In this document: piece after piece, positions 10,416 through 23,772 of the stretch
Layout: every line of letters starts with the position of its first letter
How positions within the stretch are numbered: the stretch's first letter is position 1
Assembly (NCBI GenBank): GCA_920105805.1
Contig: CAKKTI010000115.1
Coordinates: 1 to 51,881, forward strand
Direction of reading: 5' to 3'
Length of the DNA: 51,881 bases
DNA from: Condylostoma magnum
Lineage: Eukaryota > Ciliophora > Heterotrichea > Heterotrichida > Condylostomatidae
The notes under the pieces: generated by a model
The model's database searches: none
Told to the model about the DNA's origin: nothing
The model's input: the letters and a program-made list of their open reading frames with translations, nothing else
Translations under genes and position numbers: made by a program

Positions 10416-12539
10416 ATGGACAAAGGATTGATCTATTTTTATATTTTTATAGTCATGCATCCTTTAATGATTCTAAACTTACGACAAGGAGTTAAAAGCT
10501 TTAATGAGAATTTTCATTATAAGTTTAATATGCCAGAAGGACCTATTACCAGAACAATTGAATACAACGGTTTTCATCAGGAAGAACTCTATTAAGCCAA
10601 ATCTGATAAAGACTTAGACAATTAGGAGTTAGATACTAGTTTGCTTCGTAATGATAACCTCTATATAGATTCAACAGTGAATTTGTCCAAATTAGGAGGA
10701 CAATGTTCTCCGGACATCTTCGGCTATTCATAAGTTGAGGGATAGAGTGTATTTCCGCCTAAAATGTATCCAAAATGCTCGGAATTGAATAAATAGTAAA
10801 AGCCAAGGCTAGAATTTGATTTTGAAAATAATTAGCTGAAGTTTGATTGTGAATCAGGTAAAGGAAAACTTATTACTGAAGGAAATGTTACAAAGAATCG
10901 GCTATACCTAATACAAGAAATGTAAGGCATATGAAAGCAAGATATCATAGCCAATCAGAATATAACAATTCCCTACTACTCGGAATTTGCAATAGGAAAT
11001 TGTGATACAGAGGATGATGCTTATACTCATGCAATATACGAACCAAAATATAACAAAACATTGCATATTGAAAGGAAAAAGCTATAAAATTAACAAAAAA
11101 GGCCTATATTGATACTAAATTATGTATTAGACAGCTTCTCTAGGAGACATTTCTACAGAATGCTACCAAAAACCATCAATTTTCTAAATAATTTAAAAAG
11201 TGATTAAAACTTCACATTAATTGATTACTAACTCCATAATATACTTGGAGCAACATCCATAGAAAATATGATTCCTATGCTGGGTGACCCTTAGGCTAAT
11301 TACGATCCATAGCCTTATGAAGGTGACAAATTAGACTAAAAAGCTTTATGAAACATTTTTAAAGAATATGGCTTTATTACTTACCTAGGTTTTGAAGACT
11401 GCGATTATTATTTCCCTGGATCTTTGGGAAGACTTCCAAAAGTAGATTATATAACTAGAAGCTTTTACTGTGCAGCAACTTAGTATATTGGATACAGTTC
11501 AAAGAAGTTTAATACATAAACTCAAAGATGTATAGGGGATGAGATGCCTCATTGATATATAATGAACTATGTAGAAAAGCTAATATAAGCTTACTCTGAT
11601 ATTAATATTTGAGGGTATTTGCATATTAATACAGCTCATGAAGCTACAGGACTACATGCTGGTACTTTAGACGATGATTTACTTTTTCATATGCAAAGTC
11701 TAATCAATAAATTTGAACATTCCCATGATATCTTCTTATTAATATAAGGAGATCATGGAATGCGATATGGAGAGTGATTTAATAGCATTGCTGCTTATTA
11801 AGAAACAAAGCTTCCAGCCTTGTTTGTCCTTTCATCGAATGAAATTTTAGATAATATAAATTAATCTTATAAGAACCTCTATATAAATTAATTTAGGTTA
11901 ACATCTAAAATTGACCTAAGGAAAACTTAGTTGGGCTTGATTTCTTATATAACCAACAAAGAATATGATTCTGAGCCATGGATGCAAAACCACTTTGATT
12001 TACTAAGATAGCAAGTACCACTTAACAGAACTTGCTAGGATATTGAAATTGAGCCGTAGTTTTGTTCATGTTTAGAATAAGAACAAATTGATGATAATCA
12101 TCTGTTAGATAAGACAGAACTTGGATTATTAATATAAGAAATTGCAAATATGGCTACTATGAAAGTTAATCAATCATCTTATTAACTGAATAATAAAATT
12201 TGTTAGAAATTAACTTTAAACAAGATTCATAAAGCTTATGGGCTAAAGTTAAGTAATCAAATTGAGCAGTTTTAAATACAGTTTTCCGTAAATGAAAGCT
12301 GCTCTGCTCTATTTGAAGCATGGTTTGTTGTTGGAACTAATACTACTGGACACTTAACTAGAATTTCTAGAGTAAGAGATCCACCTTTTCCATTTGCATA
12401 CAGAGGATATAAGCAAAGAGTAAGGTTTATAGGAATTAATAGAAAAGATGCTTATGGGGGAGTATGTGAAAGAGTAAGTAGATCTCATAACTTAAAAGCT
12501 GAGTATTGTATTTGTAATGAAGAAGTATTAGATAGTTAG
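10416..12539 (+). CDS. DUF229 family alkaline-phosphatase-like (sulfatase fold) secreted or membrane protein
   Basis: A 707-residue protein. The N-terminus (GLIYFYIFIVMHPLMILNL) is a signal anchor. The core follows DUF229/PF02995: PILILNYVLDSFSRRHFYRMLPKT (metal/nucleophile region) at about residues 225-250, a TPLLTG-equivalent MIPMLGDP, FEDCDYYF, HINTAHEATGLHAGTLD and the late metal motif GDHGMRYGEW. The C-terminus ends Cys-rich (AEYCICNEEVLDS), like other members. The enzymatic activity of DUF229 proteins is unproven. At least five TGA codons fall where Trp is natural (IWKQD, LWNIF, HWYIM, IWGYL, GEWF). The stop is TAG at 12537; TAG at 12549 is an alternative. The next recognisable sequence is the convergent pseudogene. 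Confidence 0.85.
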
Positions 12540-12599
12540 TTAAGTTTTTAGATAATTATGAGTAAAAATGTATTAATTTCTAAGGTTTTGTGCTTCAGT

Positions 12600-14360
12600 G
12601 AAGGCTTATTCACACTACTTTTAATCTTTTCGAATATACTTTATTTAATTTTTGCAATGCTTTTTCCGTTGATAACCTATATTATTATAGTTTAGATCAA
12701 TCCAGGGAGTAGGGATGTCATTCCTATAGTCATTATAATTCATTCTATATTGTAAGTATCTTTGGATTATAAATAGTGAATAATTAAAGCGATACTCAAA
12801 CAGATAGAAATAGGACTTCTTATAAAACATTGACCAGATTGTTATAGTTTTTTAACGGTTTTAATTAGGAGAATAAATATTGGATTTATGCTCCTATTAG
12901 TAATTACACTTATAAAATTCAATCATATTAGAAAAGCACAAGTATTAGAATCATTTGTAATCTTCTTAGATGCTGAAAAGCAAAGAAACATCTAAAAATT
13001 GATCCGTACCTAAAATCTTAGTAGAAATCTCCATAAGTTCCTAAGTATTCATTAGAATCTAAAGTGCTAATATCTTGCATATAAACTCTTCTTATAAATA
13101 CTGTGACTATGAATATGGATAGTAAAATAGAAATGATAAAACACTGAAAACACTCCCTATTGTATCAAAATGGTGCATCCCTATACAAATATTCCTAAGC
13201 ATAAATCTAGAAATAATTCAATTTAAAGTCTGTTAAATGCATTAAGCTAATTTTAAATTTCATTATTTCTCCTAAAAAGACTACATATGCTCCAATCAGC
13301 ATAAAAAATGAGTTTATTTAGAATACTTGCTGATACTTCAAATTTCCCAAATACATAATCCTCTTCTAAATCTACTGCATGTGACAATGGATTCAGAATA
13401 AATCCTAAATGAGCAATTTTAGGAGAAATGATCTTAAATTCTCAGGATAATTGTAATCTATATACAATAAAATGCTTTAATATTGTATAAACTCAAAAAT
13501 AGACATTAACTACTGAGGATTCATTGATAATCCAACTATTTTAAGCAAAGCAAAAATGGAAAAGCAAGCAGCAGCTCCATATTAAACAGATTAGGCTACT
13601 TTTTCACCCTTTACTACATTTGGATCCACTTAGAACTTAACTTATATATCTTTTCATTATCTTATTATGGTATTAGGCACAAATTTAAGTTTATTAGCTC
13701 AGTGAGAGAAATAGAACTTTCCTAAACATAATTGTTATTCATCTCCCTCAATATTCTCGATAACATTTAAACAAAATACAGCATTTATACTTGCGGCAGT
13801 AGTTTACAGATCAAATTTATCTGAAATCCCCACTTGGTTAGCTAGATCTTTCCATAAGAAGTTTAATGCTTGGTTCCAGGAGGCAGGGTCCAAGTATTTG
13901 AGACTTGGATAATTTTACTAGATGTATGTGGCAAAGTATAAACAGATAATTTAGTAGTGCATTATATTTTAATAAAAATTAGTGAATTTGTAATAGGATA
14001 TCTCAGGTAAAGTGGCTTTAACTCATCGTAATCAACTGTAGCAGTTCTAATACTGGTATTATCTATTTTTAGTTGATATTTGACTTCAATTTAATACAAT
14101 ACTACTTAAATCTGCTTATTGGCATAAGTATCACTTGTATAAATGGGTATTGAATAGTTATTCGCTATACTCCCAACCCTAGTTGATTAAGTTATTCATT
14201 TCAGAATGATTTCCTAATATAGATGTTGAATGAATTTTTGAATATACAGAATTTTTATTGTAGCTTTGCTTGAAAATGTTCCTCTTCATTTGTTATATAG
14301 TGTAAAGTAGTAATCCTCCGGTAAAAGATTAACAACAGAACTACTAGAAGAAACAAACAT
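12600..14360 (-). pseudogene. Decayed tandem paralogue of the large LamG/Cys-rich surface protein (membrane half)
   Basis: This stretch aligns with the C-terminal membrane half of the adjacent gene at 14517-20075 but only by switching frame several times. Matches include VDPNVVKGEKVAQSVQYG, IDYNYPENL, GFILNPLSHAVDLEED, LDLCLGIFVQG, YGDFYQDFRYG and CFFAFQHLRRLQ, each with a close counterpart in the intact gene (for example INYAYPENL, YLDVGLGIFIQ, KFGDFYQDFN, CFLAFQHLRRLE). I count at least five frame changes, too many and too scattered for introns. The start at 14360 (MFVSSSSSVV) is only a candidate. The N-terminal LamG and Cys-rich modules are missing. It is most likely a partial tandem duplicate drifting without selection; read errors cannot be excluded from one sequence. 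Confidence 0.75.
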
Positions 14361-14516
14361 GCTATTTTATAATAGTTATTAAAAGGGAATTATAAACTTT
14401 TATAAATGCTTACAATAAGATATGCTACAATTATTAAAAACCCTAAATTTCTAAAATATAGGAAGTAATTTAAGCTATTATGTTTATTGATAATGTAATA
14501 ACTAGAACTAATTTAC

Positions 14517-17500
14517 TTATTCTTGTTGGCTTAAGTGCTCGATATTTTGACTATGTATATCGCTAATTTAGCCACTATCACCTGGCACCTTTTGAAATTT
14601 TGTCTTCTTTCTACACTTCTTACGCTAATCAAGCCCAAACAAAACAATAGTTTAAATCAATCCGGGCAGCATTGAAGCTACCATTAATGCTATAGCTATT
14701 CAACCTAAGTTGTATTATTCCTCTGTTGTAAGATTCGTATTTGTGAATCCATGTAACGAAATGAGAACTGCTAATAAAAGAATCTCTTAGAGAGTCATTA
14801 CAAAGTTGTTTAATTTCTTATGTTTAAGCGGTTTTAAGAGTATGAGCAGAATTAAGTATTGAATCTGAATCGTTATTAGTAGTTGTATCTATAACTTCCA
14901 GTAATCTTGGAAGAAAACTATAATCAAAAGTATTTCTAATCTTCTAAGATGCTGAAAGGCTAAAAAGCAGATTGTAAATTTTGATTTCATATTGAAATCC
15001 TGATAAAAATCGCCAAACTTCTGTAAATGCTCTTTTGATATTAGTACTTTCCTTTTCTTGAGTGCTACATATTTGATAAAGGTCACCTTGGAATATATAA
15101 CTAAGGTTAAAACTACAGCAAGGCAGAAGATATTTACAAAATTACTTATTGTTTGGAATTTGAATGACTACACTTAGATAAATATTCCTAGCCCTACATC
15201 AAGATATGCTTCTATTGATAATTAGATAAATACTCCAAAAATTAGTGAATCTTTGATTTTTTATACAAATTTTCACTTTACTTTCTTGGTAAGAAGATGT
15301 ATTCCAGCTAATGCTAATAAAAATCCTATAAAAGCTGCAATTACTCCTCCAGAGTTCTATAGAATCGTTTCTGCAACTTCCTCTTATTAAAATTTTCCTC
15401 TTTCAAATATTCCATCATCTTCTATCACAGATATGTAAGAGAATGGATTGGGAAGAAATTCAAAGTTAGCAAAGTCCAACTCAGTGAAGAAATATCTTAA
15501 ATTCTCAGGATAAGCGTAATTTATGTATAATAAGTAGTTGTAAATCTACATTGCTTCAAAAATTGAGATCAAAGCCCAAGGATTTAACTTTTACCCAATT
15601 GATTTTAAAAGTATTGCCAAAAGGCAAATCAATGCAGTTCCATACTTTACTGCATCCGCTATGTATTAAACTATTTCCTTTGTTTCTTCGTCTTAATACC
15701 CATCATTTACATCTGTTTCTTTATGCTCATCTTCAATTTATTTATCTGAATTAAGAATTACTTTAACTGTTTATCCTTATTAAACATTTTAGTCCACTGT
15801 TACTTCTATTCTGGCTTATTCTACATATTCTTCAGTATCTTGATTTATCTTTCAATTAGTTTGCTCCACATCTCCTAAAAACACTTTTTCTATAATTTCA
15901 CTGGCGATTACTTATACAGAGAACTCAAGATCAATTAAATAAACGTTATCCACTAATCCAGAGTATTTGATTGAAGCATATCCTTTTAATTAGCAGTTTG
16001 TACCATCACAATATCAACCTTACTCGAGCATACAATTTGATGAACATCCATCCCCGTTCTCATTATTTCCGTCATCACATTTACTGTCATCAATGCTAAT
16101 ACCATCCCCGCAGAATTCTACACAGATTTGCGTTAATTAATCTGCTTAGGTTTCATCTATATCAGATAATTTGATTGAGAAATTTAATCCGAATCCTTCA
16201 AATTAAGAGCAAGTATAACAGTTGTTTAGAAGAATCATGCCTTAAATGCATTGTTAGCATTCAACCTAGTAATCTATAAATGTACATTCTAGGCAATCTT
16301 GTGGGCATTTAATACAGTTTCCTAGTTTGTCTTAGTAATAGCCTTTAGGGCATATGCATTATTACTGTATTAATTAGTAATTTTGGTTGCATTGCTAGCA
16401 AATTGCTTGAGAATTAAAAATATGGCAATTTGTTGGGATAGTGTAATACAACTCAGGCTATATATCTGTGTACAGTTATTCTATGAGTTCATCTTATACT
16501 TCAATTTTAGCCGTAAATTAAACTAAATCAGCTTAGTCAACAATTAGCTTGATAACAAAACTTCCTGGTATGTAATCAATAACTTGCTAATACGGTATAT
16601 CTTCAATAATAGATCCCTTTACGTAATTACTATATGTCTAATCTATAGTAATATCTTGATCTAATACTAATTTAAACTCATATTAATTCGTTTAGCTGAT
16701 AAAATCAACATAAGGATATTACATCTCTTAGCATATATCCTTAGCTGTTAAAGATCCTCCTATGCATTTAAATCCTTGTTCAATCACACATTAGTTGGAA
16801 CAGCCGTCACCAGACTCTTTATTCCCGTCATCACATTCAAATTAGCCGTAATTTAAACCATCTCCACATAGTTCTAAGCACTCAAATGAACTTAAAGTCT
16901 CAAGAAGCTCTTAATCGATTTACTACACGGTAAATTAGGCGCCAAATCCTATAAAATCTTAACAAGTTTTACATTGGTGAGCAATGGGAAAGTATCCTTC
17001 CTCACATTCAATGCAGGCTGGAATTCCATTCATTATTTAACAGTTTTTGCAGTTTTGTTAAATGCATGGAAAGCATGTATGGCCTACAATAGCTTCCTAG
17101 CATATGCATACACCGGATTGATTCATTGTTCAATTTTCTAGGCATTTATCACAACGAAACTCCCAATAATTAGGACATATTTCACACCCCGGCATTTTGC
17201 AAAGATTGCAGTCGTAAGCATTACGACAGCTTTAGCATTCCTACAAGCATTCATTACCCTCAAGATCTTCAGTAACAGGAAGATTTAAAAACGCGCATCC
17301 TAGTAACTAAGGACAATTTGCAATTTAAGTTAATGACGAAACATCGATAAGCGTTGTATTAGTTGAGATTATGAGATTGTAAACAAGGCCTTTAAATCCA
17401 TTTCCTGTTTAAGGATTATGTCCTAGATACAATTAGGAGCCTATCTTAAAATTAAAGAAAGTATCTATAGTTCACTACTCTAGATTTCCATTGATGCTTA

Positions 17501-20075
17501 TCTTTAATTAAGTGTTCGTTGCATTTATAACAAATTAAACTGTATATAATACTCAATCTAAGTAAATATTACCATATGTAATAGTATGAGAATGCTAAAC
17601 GGTTGTGAAATAATTGGGCCATTGTCCAAATTTTAAGTTCAATTGACTAGTTGATAATGGGGTAAATCATAATTGTAAATAATCCTAACTTGAATCCCCA
17701 TAATAGAGCAAAGCCTCGCTATTCTAAGGCTTCACAAATCCTCCAATTTGAAACTACGGGCCCAGATACAACTCAGACCCAGATTAATCCAGCACTAAAG
17801 CCTTTTTACTGCCATCAAAATAAACTCCTCTTCCTGGCACTGCAATTGGATCCTCCTCATCGTAAAAGGGGTAGTAAAGTTAGTCATTGTTGCCCATCTT
17901 CACAACTATTTTACAATTTCCTTATTCACAGACACCTCTAAATTAGGCATCAAAATTATATGTATCTGTGAATACTGATGCTGTACAAGAAGGATATGCC
18001 TATATTTGTTCAAAAGGACAGTAAGATAAAATTGCATTCTATGTAAAACTTACAATTGAGGGATATGCTTATGTATAGTAACTAATTGGGGGATCGACTG
18101 TAGTGTTAAATTAGTTGTTTTGGATAGTTATCTTGTATATAATGCCATAGAAATTGCTAGATGATTAGTCTCTTCCACCAATGATAACTTCTAAATTGGG
18201 TGTAAAAGGAAACTCATTCATTAGGGTTAGCTAATTTGAAGTGCCTAATACATCTATAGCAAGATCGTTAGTGGTTTTTATGATATTTACAACAAATCAT
18301 TCAACTAAATAAATGTTACGGGGATTAGAAAGTGTACTAAAGTAAAATATATTAACACTGGAAGTGCGTTCATAGTTATCTTTCTAAGCAAATATTATGA
18401 TTTTCCTAAATTATCATAGCTTTATTTTAAAATTTATTTCTTGTTCATTTTCTTCATATAAGCTTAAGAATACAGTCGTTTTATCTATGCTAAATGGTCT
18501 AAGTCACATAGATATTGTTCATTCATTTGGTAATAGTAAAGGCAGCCCATCATCGTTCATTACAATCTTATAATAATTTTAGCCGTTGAATTGAAGGCCT
18601 GGATCTGGGTTGAATTCTAATTAATGTGTAGCTAAACCACCTGTGTACTTATGCATCGTTGCATCTTGAGATTAAATAGTATGAGTATTTGATAGATCCA
18701 TTAGGTTAAACTCAATTCCTTTAGAGTTTCAAGATGAATCGTAATCACATTGATCTTAGACTAGATTATGATCAAAGGGGCATCTTATTCAGCAAGTGTT
18801 TGATATATTATAATAATCAGCACTGCAGCTTGAGCAACCTTCATTAGTTTCTTTCTAAGGCAAACAATACTTTAAATAGCATGTGCCTGAAATTAACTCC
18901 TCATAGTTAGAGTAGCATTTGCATAACAGTGTCCCAGTTTCTATTTCACAGGTGTCCTTTTTGTGTATTTACTATTGATAACTTTCATTGAAGCTATTCT
19001 TTGTTAATGCAACTTCGCTTATAGCAATTTCTTGTTCTATATAATACTATATTCCTATAACTGACTCTGACCAGGGTATGCTCAAACTACAACCAGATAA
19101 GCATTAATCTACTTCTGATTAATTAAGATAAATTTTATACTAGCTAGATTATAATGCAACATGTATACAATTCCATTCAAACAGCTCGATTTCCTCAGTC
19201 TGAATTGCAGGGTTACTTTCTATTTAAATCTGAAGATTAAATTAATTCAAAGAAGCTTCAATTAGTTTGATTTCTATTATTTAAGTGGATCCTAATTTTA
19301 AAACAGCTAAAATCTTGTCACTACTAATTGGTTATACTAGGTTAAAGCATACCGCTAATCCCTTCGATTAATTACTAGTATCATTATCTAATTCGACATA
19401 TTTAGAAGTACTTGATGAGTTTTATGAGTTTTAATGATTTAAAGCACCAGAGGGAGCTCAAACTAGTAAATTTTAAGTATTTAGACTAGAAGCGCCTTAA
19501 CTGATTGAAGTTGCATCTAAAAAGATGAAAAGCTCTTGCATAAAGCCACTAATCACATTGTCATAATCATAATCCTAGTAAATATATACTCCAAATCCTT
19601 CTAGTGTTGAAAAAGGAGGATTGGAAATTCCTACTGTATATTAAGATAACTAATTATCAACTTTAAGCTGTATTTCTTAGTTATTGTTCTCTCAATCTAT
19701 AGCAAAAAAGTAGCATAAATTTATTCATTCATTCATTTAAGGAATCTGAGAATAAAGATCTAAATTTTAAAACTAAGTATAAGAGTTTGATGACTGATTA
19801 CTCTAGAGTACAGTCGGAGTAGAAACAAAACTAATCAATATTTGGCCTCCCTTTCAATCTCATAGGTAAAATTTTGTTTAATTCACTTCAACTAAATAAA
19901 TTCAGAAGGATAGGATGAAATTATCAGTTTAACAATCCCATAATTCACCTCCTCCGAAAATAAATCTTAGACCTGGAGTTTAATCAACGTCGTGAAGAGG
20001 TAGCTAGTAGTTCTACTCCATGAGCTAGATTTTATAGCAGTTGCACAGTAAAAGACAGACCAATAGAACCACCAT
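14517..20075 (-). CDS. Large surface membrane protein: LamG-like, Cys-rich and DUF4215 repeats, C-terminal multipass domain (1,852 aa)
   Basis: One uninterrupted frame. Order: signal peptide (MVVLLVCLLLCNCYK); several beta-rich segments; a Cys-rich module near residue 430; a concanavalin/LamG-type domain about 700-930, closing with FNFKIGSQLYLGHNP; furin-like Cys-rich repeats about 935-1050; a first DUF4215 (Myxococcus Cys-rich) repeat, CGDGLNYGQFECDDGN..., about 1065-1100; another Cys-rich stretch; a second DUF4215 repeat, CGDGISIDDSKCDDGN..., about 1322-1355; then about 10 hydrophobic segments from 1475 to 1815. The tail is basic and polar and ends SQQE-TAA. Ciliates carry many such proteins, usually thought to be adhesion or sensory receptors; the ligand is unknown. 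The neighbour at 12600-14360 is a decayed copy of its membrane half. Confidence 0.88.
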
Positions 20076-20172
20076 ATATTATTATTAAGAATTTCAACTA
20101 TAAATACAAAATTCAAGTTAGCACAATGTTTTAGCTCTCAACAACTGCAAGAAAAATAACTATAAATTATAA

Positions 20173-20919
20173 ATGGAACTAAGTTATGAAGGGTTTTTAA
20201 AAAAGGGAATGAATTATGTGAAATAGGAAAGAAACGATACTTTAAGCTACACAATAACATTCTATAATATAGGGTAACTCTTAAGTAAAAGGAAGAATTC
20301 AGACTCTTTCTACTGGCCCTAAGTAATTTTTAATATGCACAGGCTAGGATCTGTTATATCTGAGAAACAGTAGAGTAAACTATAAATTAGCTGGAAACTT
20401 ATAGTTTTAATTAAACCAATCAAAAGTAAGTAATGATTCTATTTTTACAATAAGTGATATACACAAGGGATTAACCAAATTTTAGATCATATCCTAGTAA
20501 AGAAAATGAAATAGCTAAAAAGTACTCAAATGAGTTTTAAATACTGGTATAATATTGAAAAATTAGACTAGATTCATATGATTTGTAATAGAATGAACCA
20601 AGATTTAAGACTCGAACAGAATTATTAACATTTAAGATAGTAATTGCCCTGGTTAACTAAAATCATATTGAAAATCAGTTATGAGACAATATAAAGAACA
20701 ATATTAATACTAATTTACTATATAGTATTTTACCTATTACACTTTTATAAAGGCTAACAGAGGATTTGATATATAAATTTCCTAGAAAAAGCTAAAGAGT
20801 AAGAAAGCTTTTGTAACTAGTTTGGATGGCTGAGCAAATAATAATACAGTGCCATAGATAAAACATTATCTTAACCATAGAGCAATATAACACAATCATT
20901 TAATAAAAACAAATACTAA
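20173..20919 (+). CDS. Uncharacterised protein, 248 aa, one possible membrane helix
   Basis: A plus-strand frame starting MELSYEGFLKKGMNYVKQE and ending at TAA 20917, 5 bp before the convergent ATG7 stop. It has Trp encoded by both TGG and TGA, scattered Cys and a hydrophobic stretch ILILIYYIVFYLLHFY near residue 180. No family is recognised. Because every frame is open in this code and the region is AT-rich, the call rests on texture and on filling the gap between two gene boundaries; it could be non-coding. Confidence 0.4.
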
Positions 20920-20923
20920 AAGA

Positions 20924-22693
20924 CTAATCACTAATTTCAATGATATCATCAGCATTGATATCAATTTCACTTAACCCAACAACCTCCATTAAGTAATCCG
21001 GGCTTTCAATACACTTCTCAATAAACCTCTCTTCCGTATTATACCTATGCACAACACTAGAGCTGCACCCAACACAATAACTGGACTAAGCAACTTCTAT
21101 ATTCAAAAACTGAAAATTCCCTAAACTTCCCCTAACCATCGACGGAGGTTCTCCCATCCTTTAAATCCCTTGCCTCACATGCAAATCACTTACCAACATT
21201 TCAACAGTCATCGCACTAGCCAAATATGCTAACCCAGGCCTAGTAACAGTGCACTGCTAATCTAACGTCCTATCAACCATAGAGTTCCCTGGAGCAGTAA
21301 CATCACTACAGAAATAGCATCCTTGCCCATGTCTAATGACCATAAAAGACTCGAATCCTAAAGCTGAGGAAATGCACATCTTGCCCAGTGCCTAAGCCAG
21401 TAAAGTAGGAAGCCATCTTGACTCTCTGGTATCCATCAGCAAGAAAACTACATCATGCTGTTATATCAGTTAAGTAAGGCTTTGTATTGTAGTATCCAAA
21501 TTCTCGTAAGGATGCCCCGGCATTGGAATAGTCATTTATATTCCTTGGGAGTTAACACCGGGGAAAATCTCTTTAAGCCGCTCTGCGGCTGTTTCTGCCT
21601 TGGGACGGTTTAATTAAGCATCTTAAAAGGTAAAAAGAGACTAACGCACGGGGTTTGAATGGGAAATTGTTGAGTTGTCTACAAAGGTAATGTTCTTAAC
21701 TCCTCAAGCTAGTAAATTCCTAGCAACATTGCAACCTAATGTACCAGATCCTAATAAAAGACACTTTAGCTGTTAAATTTCGTCAAATAAAAGGTCTGGA
21801 CACATACGTCATTTCATTAGTTTTATGTTTAAATCTACAGATTATTAGGCTATTGAAGATGGATCCATCATTTCTCTCAATCTTACCTATTTGGGACCTA
21901 GTTTATTGTCTTTGTTTTTCTCCCATCCCAAGTAAAGAAGATTCTAGGTTTAAGGAGGAGATATTTTTATGGCCTTAGTGTTTTATAAGGAGAATATCTC
22001 AGGATTAGTTGAGATCTGGTCCTTGATAGATATTATTGTAATATCTGATGCATTGTGTCTTGATTTATAACTAATATAGTTTCGTATACAGCTTCCGAAA
22101 ACAGTTGTATTAGCAGTAGAGTCAAAAAACCCTATTATGTCTGAGTCTTTATCAAATGGAACTATTTATCCGTCCTAAACTGTGAAAAAACCATTGAAGT
22201 CTTATTGTTGAATTAAATCAGATAGTACTTGTTTTGCATTGTTTACGTCTAGTAATTATTCTAGATCAATAAAATCGAATGTAGTAGGCTAAAAATTGAG
22301 TATAGGATGGCAAATTCAGTATATAAACTCAAAGTTTTTCAGGTCAGCATAGACTATCATGTAAAAATAGTTAAAAAGATCACCCTGCTCTATTTGGTCT
22401 GAATAAGTTTGTAGGATATTCTACTTATCACAACTTTTAAATTCTTCTAATGTGTTGAATATTTTCAGTAATCCTTATACTTTTATGCTTCCTACTGGAA
22501 CCTAGGGAGTCTGGAATGCATCTGCTGGTATGTAGAATTTAGGATTAATATTACTTTAAGTGAGTGAATAATATCCTGTCAATTAAACAGCATTATCATC
22601 TAATTTAAACTCATCTAGCTTTTTCTTCTACAATTAATACCAAAAAGTAACATCAACAACAGTTTGGAAGCTTACGAATTGCAAATTTTACAT
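20924..22693 (-). CDS. ATG7: Autophagy E1-like enzyme ATG7
   Basis: ATG7 activates ATG8 and ATG12 by adenylation and thioester transfer to ATG3 and ATG10. The 589-residue translation shows the family N-terminal domain ([25 protein letters not shown]), the linker [17 protein letters not shown], the nucleotide-binding [72 protein letters not shown] and the catalytic Cys in [15 protein letters not shown]. The zinc-site cysteines are present (GCYFC, CVGCSS). TGA is Trp in LLAWGVKN. The acidic C-terminal tail ([12 protein letters not shown]) ends with TAG. It is shorter than human ATG7 (703) mainly through the N-terminal domain and one loop. No frame-shifting intron. Confidence 0.95.
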
Positions 22694-22786
22694 ATTATTG
22701 ATTAATTACTTATATTTTGATAAATTTTAATTTGATATTCCATTACCTGATAAAAAGTACGCTTAAAATGCAGCCACAAATATTAA

Positions 22787-23635
22787 ATGGTAGTGAGTGC
22801 AATATAATACCCTCTCTAAAGTGGTGAGAATAGCCCAAATAGCTTGGCTGTTCTTCCCGTTCCTAAACGGGAGAACCCCTATACATGGGCAAAGAGGGCA
22901 GAGTATTTCGAGAAGGATCTATCCAAGGCTGAAGTCTTCTACCAAATGGCCATCAACCTCGGAGAGCGAACCAAAAGCGCGATTATGGATCTAGCTGGTG
23001 TCTTGCATCAATAGGGGAAAACTATGGAAGCTGTGAACCTGCTGGAAAGTAATCGTGCAATTTTTACTACTAAAGGTGCTAAGTTTGAAAATTTGTTGAA
23101 TAATTTGAGGCAACAACTGATACCGTCTGGTAACTGTCTTAACAAGTCAGTTAAAATATCGTACATACCAAAAACTGCTACAGAGTAATCGGTATTGGGA
23201 ATGTTCTCGAATAATTCAAGAATCAAGGCCGTAGAAATTTAAACCGAAATAAAAGATAATAAGCCTAATCGCTTCGCGCTTATTCATTTCTCTAGTCACA
23301 GTGCTGCTAGGAAAACTCTATCCGACTTTCTCTACTCCGATCATTTTCTGGTAGAGTGGGTTTCTGTATAGGGGTAAGTAGTCAGCGAAGCAATTTTTAG
23401 GAAAAAATTTTAGGAGTATTCTCTGTTTGGAGGTAAAAAAAGTAATATGTCCTGCTTAGACAATGCAAAGCCTTATAAACTATTCATGGATACTGAAGAA
23501 AAAGAAGATCCTATTGATGAACTTTTGGAGCATTCAATTTTCAGCTATTTAGGACAAAATTCCCTATTTAAGTTGACTGTTAATGCTCCCCCATTTGCGC
23601 CTCAGGCTGCAATGACTTGTTGATTTTGTTGATAA
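22787..23635 (+). CDS. TPR-like and RNA-recognition-motif protein, 282 aa
   Basis: The N-terminal part (about residues 30-90) looks like one or two TPR-type helical pairs: YFEKDLSKAEVFYQMAINL, AIMDLAGVLHQQGKTMEAV, LLESNRAIF. It is followed by an RRM-like fold (about 115-185) with KSVKISYIPKTATEQSVLGMF as RNP2/helix 1 and NRFALIHFSSHSAARKTL as RNP1/helix 2. GC content is higher than around it. The partners are unknown; the combination suggests an RNA-processing or translation adaptor. The C-terminus is Cys-rich and ends MTCWFCW followed by TAA; the two TGA codons there (23621, 23630) might instead be stops. The start lies 93 bp from the divergent ATG7 start. Confidence 0.65.
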
Positions 23636-23772
23636 TTTAGATTTTTAGGATCCTTGTGTATTAATGTTAGTTAAGGAGTTTTTTTGTCAATTAAAAATAA
23701 GCTGTTTGTATTACGTTTAATGATATTGATTAAATTTCCACAGAAAATTGGAGGGGAAATTCTGATAATAAA

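Noticed and set aside
12600-14360. A functional gene with multiple short introns in the decayed surface-protein copy
   Set aside because: The frame changes come without extra GT...AG-bounded sequence when aligned with the intact copy, and at some of them residues are missing rather than inserted.
17690-17941. Plus-strand ORF of 83 codons, standard code
   Set aside because: It lies antisense to the LamG-like domain of the large surface protein and has no protein-like features of its own.
22797-22994. Plus-strand ORF starting MQYNTLSK
   Set aside because: It is out of frame with the TPR/RRM protein, whose frame has recognisable domains.
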